From Micromonospora halophytica (GTDB taxonomy: Bacteria; Actinomycetota; Actinomycetes; Mycobacteriales; Micromonosporaceae), in contig NZ_FMDN01000002.1 of NCBI RefSeq assembly GCF_900090245.1, forward strand, positions 248,001 through 312,000: DNA of 64,000 nucleotides. The letters are read 5' to 3'. Position numbers and translations under genes: made by a program. Below the pieces are notes generated by a model that saw only the letters and a program-made list of their open reading frames with translations, made no database searches and was not told where the DNA came from. Shown here one piece after another: positions 62,167 to 64,000 of the stretch (its first letter is position 1; every line of letters begins with the position of its first letter).

Positions 62167-62964
62167 TCAGCCCTGCCAGAAGCGGATCAGGTCCAGCCCC
62201 AGCGCGTACAGCCAGGGCGGCAGGCCGAGCAGGTCGCCGATGGCGAAGACCGCGTCGAAGAACCAGCCGCCGATGCGCGGATTCCACAGCAGCGCGAAGA
62301 GCAGGATGAAGCCGTACGGCGCGAACAGGTCGTACATCCGGCGGTACTGCGGGCTCAGCCAGGGCTGGATCATGTTGCCGCCGTCCAGGCCGGGCACCGG
62401 CAGCAGGTTGAGCAGGCTCGCGGTGAGCTGGAGGAACGCCAGCAGCGCCAACCCGGCCCAGAACTCGACGGGCCCGCCGAACGCCGCGCTGCCGAGCCGC
62501 AGCGCCGCCACCAGCACCAGGGTGAACAGCACGTTGGTGGCCGGGCCGGCGAGGCTGACCAGGGTGTGCCGCAGCCGGCCCGGGATGGCGTGCCGGTCCA
62601 CCCAGACCGCGCCGCCGGGCAGGCCGATGCCGCCGAGCAGCACCACCACCACGGGCAGCACGATCGACAGCAGCGGATGGGTGTACTTGAGCGGGTTCAA
62701 CGTCAGGTAGCCCCGGTGGGCGATGTCCCGGTCGCCGGCCCGGAACGCGACCACCGCGTGGGCGTACTCGTGCAGGCAGAGCGAGACCAGCCAGCCCGAC
62801 ACCACGAAGAGGAACACGTCGAACCGGACGTTGCCGAACCCGTTCCAGGCCATCACCCCGCTGGCCACGAAGATCGCGACCAGGGCGAGGAAGACCGGGC
62901 TGGGGCGGAACGCCGCCCGGGGCACGCCGAGCACCAGCGGCTCCCCCGGGCGGTCGTACGCCAT
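62167..62964 (-). CDS. M50-family intramembrane zinc metalloprotease
   Basis: A 265-residue site-2-protease-like membrane protein with about six helices. Zinc motif HEYAH at 65-69 (SLCLHEYAHAVVAF) and the second metal motif NLLPVPGLDGGNM are both intact. Minimal M50 architecture (no PDZ or CBS). ATG 62964 overlaps the stop of a 66-residue gene by one base (TGATG), so the two are coupled. Substrate unknown; such proteases often cleave anti-sigma factors or other membrane regulators. Confidence 0.92.
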   Translation of the reverse strand: MAYDRPGEPLVLGVPRAAFRPSPVFLALVAIFVASGVMAWNGFGNVRFDVFLFVVSGWLVSLCLHEYAHAVVAFRAGDRDIAHRGYLTLNPLKYTHPLLSIVLPVVVVLLGGIGLPGGAVWVDRHAIPGRLRHTLVSLAGPATNVLFTLVLVAALRLGSAAFGGPVEFWAGLALLAFLQLTASLLNLLPVPGLDGGNMIQPWLSPQYRRMYDLFAPYGFILLFALLWNPRIGGWFFDAVFAIGDLLGLPPWLYALGLDLIRFWQG

Positions 62965-63164
62965 CACTCCGCCGTCGGCAGCAGGCTCATCCGGTACTCG
63001 ACGCGATCGTCCTCGACGAGCGCGACCGAGGTGACGCCGGACGCCGCGAGCTCCCGCCAGGTCTGGCCGATCCACGATTCGGCGTCCGCCTGACTGCCGA
63101 ACGACTCCGTCGGCCCCTCGACCGCCGCGCCGTCCGCGCCCTCGTACCGCCAGCTCCACGCCAT
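62964..63164 (-). CDS. Small conserved hypothetical protein coupled to the M50 protease
   Basis: A 66-residue soluble protein beginning MAWSWRYEGADGAAV. It has SFGSQADAESWIGQTWRELAASGV and a beta-rich end VALVEDDRVEYRMSLL. ATG 63164 follows GGGGAGA. The sequence resembles small actinobacterial proteins found singly beside many genes; I cannot name a family. Overlap with the protease start implies shared expression. Confidence 0.8.
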   Translation of the reverse strand: MAWSWRYEGADGAAVEGPTESFGSQADAESWIGQTWRELAASGVTSVALVEDDRVEYRMSLLPTAE

Positions 63165-63368
63165 GCCGCGTCTCCCCTCGCCGCTCCACCGTCCCCGGGA
63201 CGGACCCCGCAAGCGTAGTCGGCCTCTCGCCCGACGGCCCGACCTGTCGTCCGGCGGGCGCGGACCACGCGCGGCGGCGCAGGGTTTCCCGGCTCCTGTC
63301 CGGGTATGGGCATCGGGACGCTCGCGACGGCGCGGTCGAGGACCGCCGACGGGCCCGAGGAGGCAACC

Positions 63369-63569
63369 ATGGAGCAACCGCTGCACGACAGGGACACCGA
63401 GGAGCTGCGGACGATCGCGGTCCGGGGTGGCATCGCGGGGGCGCAGCACATGGACCGGGAGGAGCTGCTGGACTCGCTCGTCGCACGCCCCGGAGAGGGT
63501 GCCTGGCAGGAGGATCCGAAGCCGGCGGCGGTCAACCCCAACGACTACCGGTACCAGTCGCCCCGGTAG
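63369..63569 (+). CDS. Small protein with Rho N-terminal (SAP-like) motif
   Basis: A 66-residue protein. TEELRTIAVRGGIAG followed by MDREELLDSL matches the helix-extended-loop-helix of Rho_N/SAP-like domains, which can bind nucleic acid. An acidic/polar tail (EDPKPAAVNPNDYRYQ) follows. ATG 63369 follows GAGGAGG at 5 nt. No clear partner; divergent from the M50 cluster and upstream of a kinase gene. Confidence 0.75.
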   Translation: MEQPLHDRDTEELRTIAVRGGIAGAQHMDREELLDSLVARPGEGAWQEDPKPAAVNPNDYRYQSPR

Positions 63570-63615
63570 GCCCCACGCACCCCGGCGGGCGGCCACGGCC
63601 CCCACGACCGGCCGG

Positions 63616-63621
63616 TACGGT
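63616..63621 (+). promoter_or_regulatory. Putative -10 (TACGGT) for a leaderless kinase transcript
   Basis: TACGGT is followed by 6 nt (AACGCG) and GTG 63628; no ribosome site is visible. Confidence 0.5.
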
Positions 63622-63627
63622 AACGCG

Positions 63628-64000
63628 GTGCTGACAAAGGGAGTGGTGCTCAGCAACCGGTATCGGCTGAGCGAACGTGTGGCGACCGGCGGCATGGGCG
63701 CGGTCTGGCGGTGCGTCGACACCCTGCTCGACCGTGAGGTGGCGGTGAAGGTGCTGCTGCCGTCACTGGTCGAGGACCCCGAGTTCACCACCCGCTTCCA
63801 CGCCGAGGCCCGGATGATGGCCGCGTTGCGGCACCCGGGCATCGTCGCGGTGCACGACTTCGGCTCGGCGACGCTGGCCGACGGCAGCCAGGTCAGCTAC
63901 CTGGTGATGGAGTACGTCGACGGGGAGCCACTGGTCACCTGGGTGCGGCGGGCCGGCCGGCTCGACCCGGCGTCGACCATGTCCGTGGTGGCGCAGGCCG
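63628..64000 (+). CDS. Serine/threonine protein kinase, 5' part (cut by the window end)
   Basis: Translated here to about 124 residues, starting GTG 63628. A PknB-type kinase N-lobe: NRYRLSERVATGGMGAVW glycine loop (Gly21-Gly24), catalytic Lys41 in REVAVKVLLP, the helix-C Glu in FHAEARMMAAL, and the hinge YLVMEYVDGEPL. The HRD and DFG motifs lie beyond the window, so domain completeness, membrane anchoring and sensor domains cannot be judged. Confidence 0.9.
   Translation, partial: MLTKGVVLSNRYRLSERVATGGMGAVWRCVDTLLDREVAVKVLLPSLVEDPEFTTRFHAEARMMAALRHPGIVAVHDFGSATLADGSQVSYLVMEYVDGEPLVTWVRRAGRLDPASTMSVVAQA

Overview
This window is a stretch of high-GC actinobacterial chromosome. Codons end almost always in G or C, GTG and TTG starts are common, and there is a cytochrome bcc (QcrCAB) complex with a diheme QcrC. 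The gene order (RNase AS, FadD15-type ligase, PimB'-type mannosyltransferase, UvrC-like DEDDh exonuclease, ctaE-qcrCAB, trpD, ctaF-ctaC, adenosine-kinase-like kinase, HesB/ErpA, glycerate kinase) follows the mycobacterial Rv2179c-Rv2205c region as I remember it. The glkA / fadD / pfkA part also resembles Streptomyces. Intergenic palindromes and start-codon-associated repeats suggest Micromonosporaceae, probably Micromonospora or a close relative; that is inference, because no rRNA or other marker gene lies in the window. It looks like ordinary core chromosome: I see no insertion sequence, prophage, CRISPR array, tRNA or rRNA.

Layout. 0-12 kb: proC, a phosphofructokinase with a pyrophosphate-type active site, a flavin-domain protein, RNase AS, a CRP-type regulator close to a class III adenylate cyclase/AAA ATPase, a PlsC acyltransferase and otsA. 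12-20 kb: a repeat-rich gap, then minus-strand genes for an alpha/beta hydrolase, flavin monooxygenase, phosphatase, glkA and SRPBCC protein, followed by fadD15. 19.7-25 kb: a NarL-type two-component pair, a SAM methyltransferase and a GGDEF-EAL protein. 25-33 kb: PimB'-type glycosyltransferase, M48 protease, NYN ribonuclease, DEDDh/GIY-YIG nuclease and a divergent RelA/SpoT homolog. 33-36 kb: two palindromic elements, then a NUDIX, nucleotidyltransferase and RAM-domain operon. 36-45 kb: respiratory genes qcrB-qcrA-qcrC-ctaE and ctaC-ctaF with a CtaG-like assembly factor, around a receiver-like gene and trpD. 45-53 kb: cysteine desulfurase and TusA, adenosine kinase, ErpA, glycerate kinase, nadA, murA and a DUF3043 protein. 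53-64 kb: an ABC exporter, a giant proline-rich TPR/WG-repeat protein, an aldo-keto reductase, an M50 protease, small proteins and the start of a Ser/Thr kinase.

How it works together: the respiratory block would build most of the bcc-aa3 supercomplex (ctaD is not in the window). pfkA and glkA feed glycolysis, otsA makes trehalose-6-phosphate, and murA and the PimB'-type enzyme serve the envelope. CRP/cyclase, the two-component pair, the c-di-GMP protein and the RSH protein supply signalling.

The most unusual signal is architectural. At several genes a short micro-ORF (12-27 codons) ends in a TGA that overlaps the real start (ATGA or GTGA). Three of these leaders have related first bases of the form RTGAGYG and lie on repeat-like DNA; one is a 59-bp tandem duplication. 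A permease start is separately triplicated by a 39-bp repeat. The window also holds five intergenic palindromes, two from one family, and at least eight genes with a TANNNT hexamer 6-7 nt before the start codon, the expected layout of leaderless transcripts.
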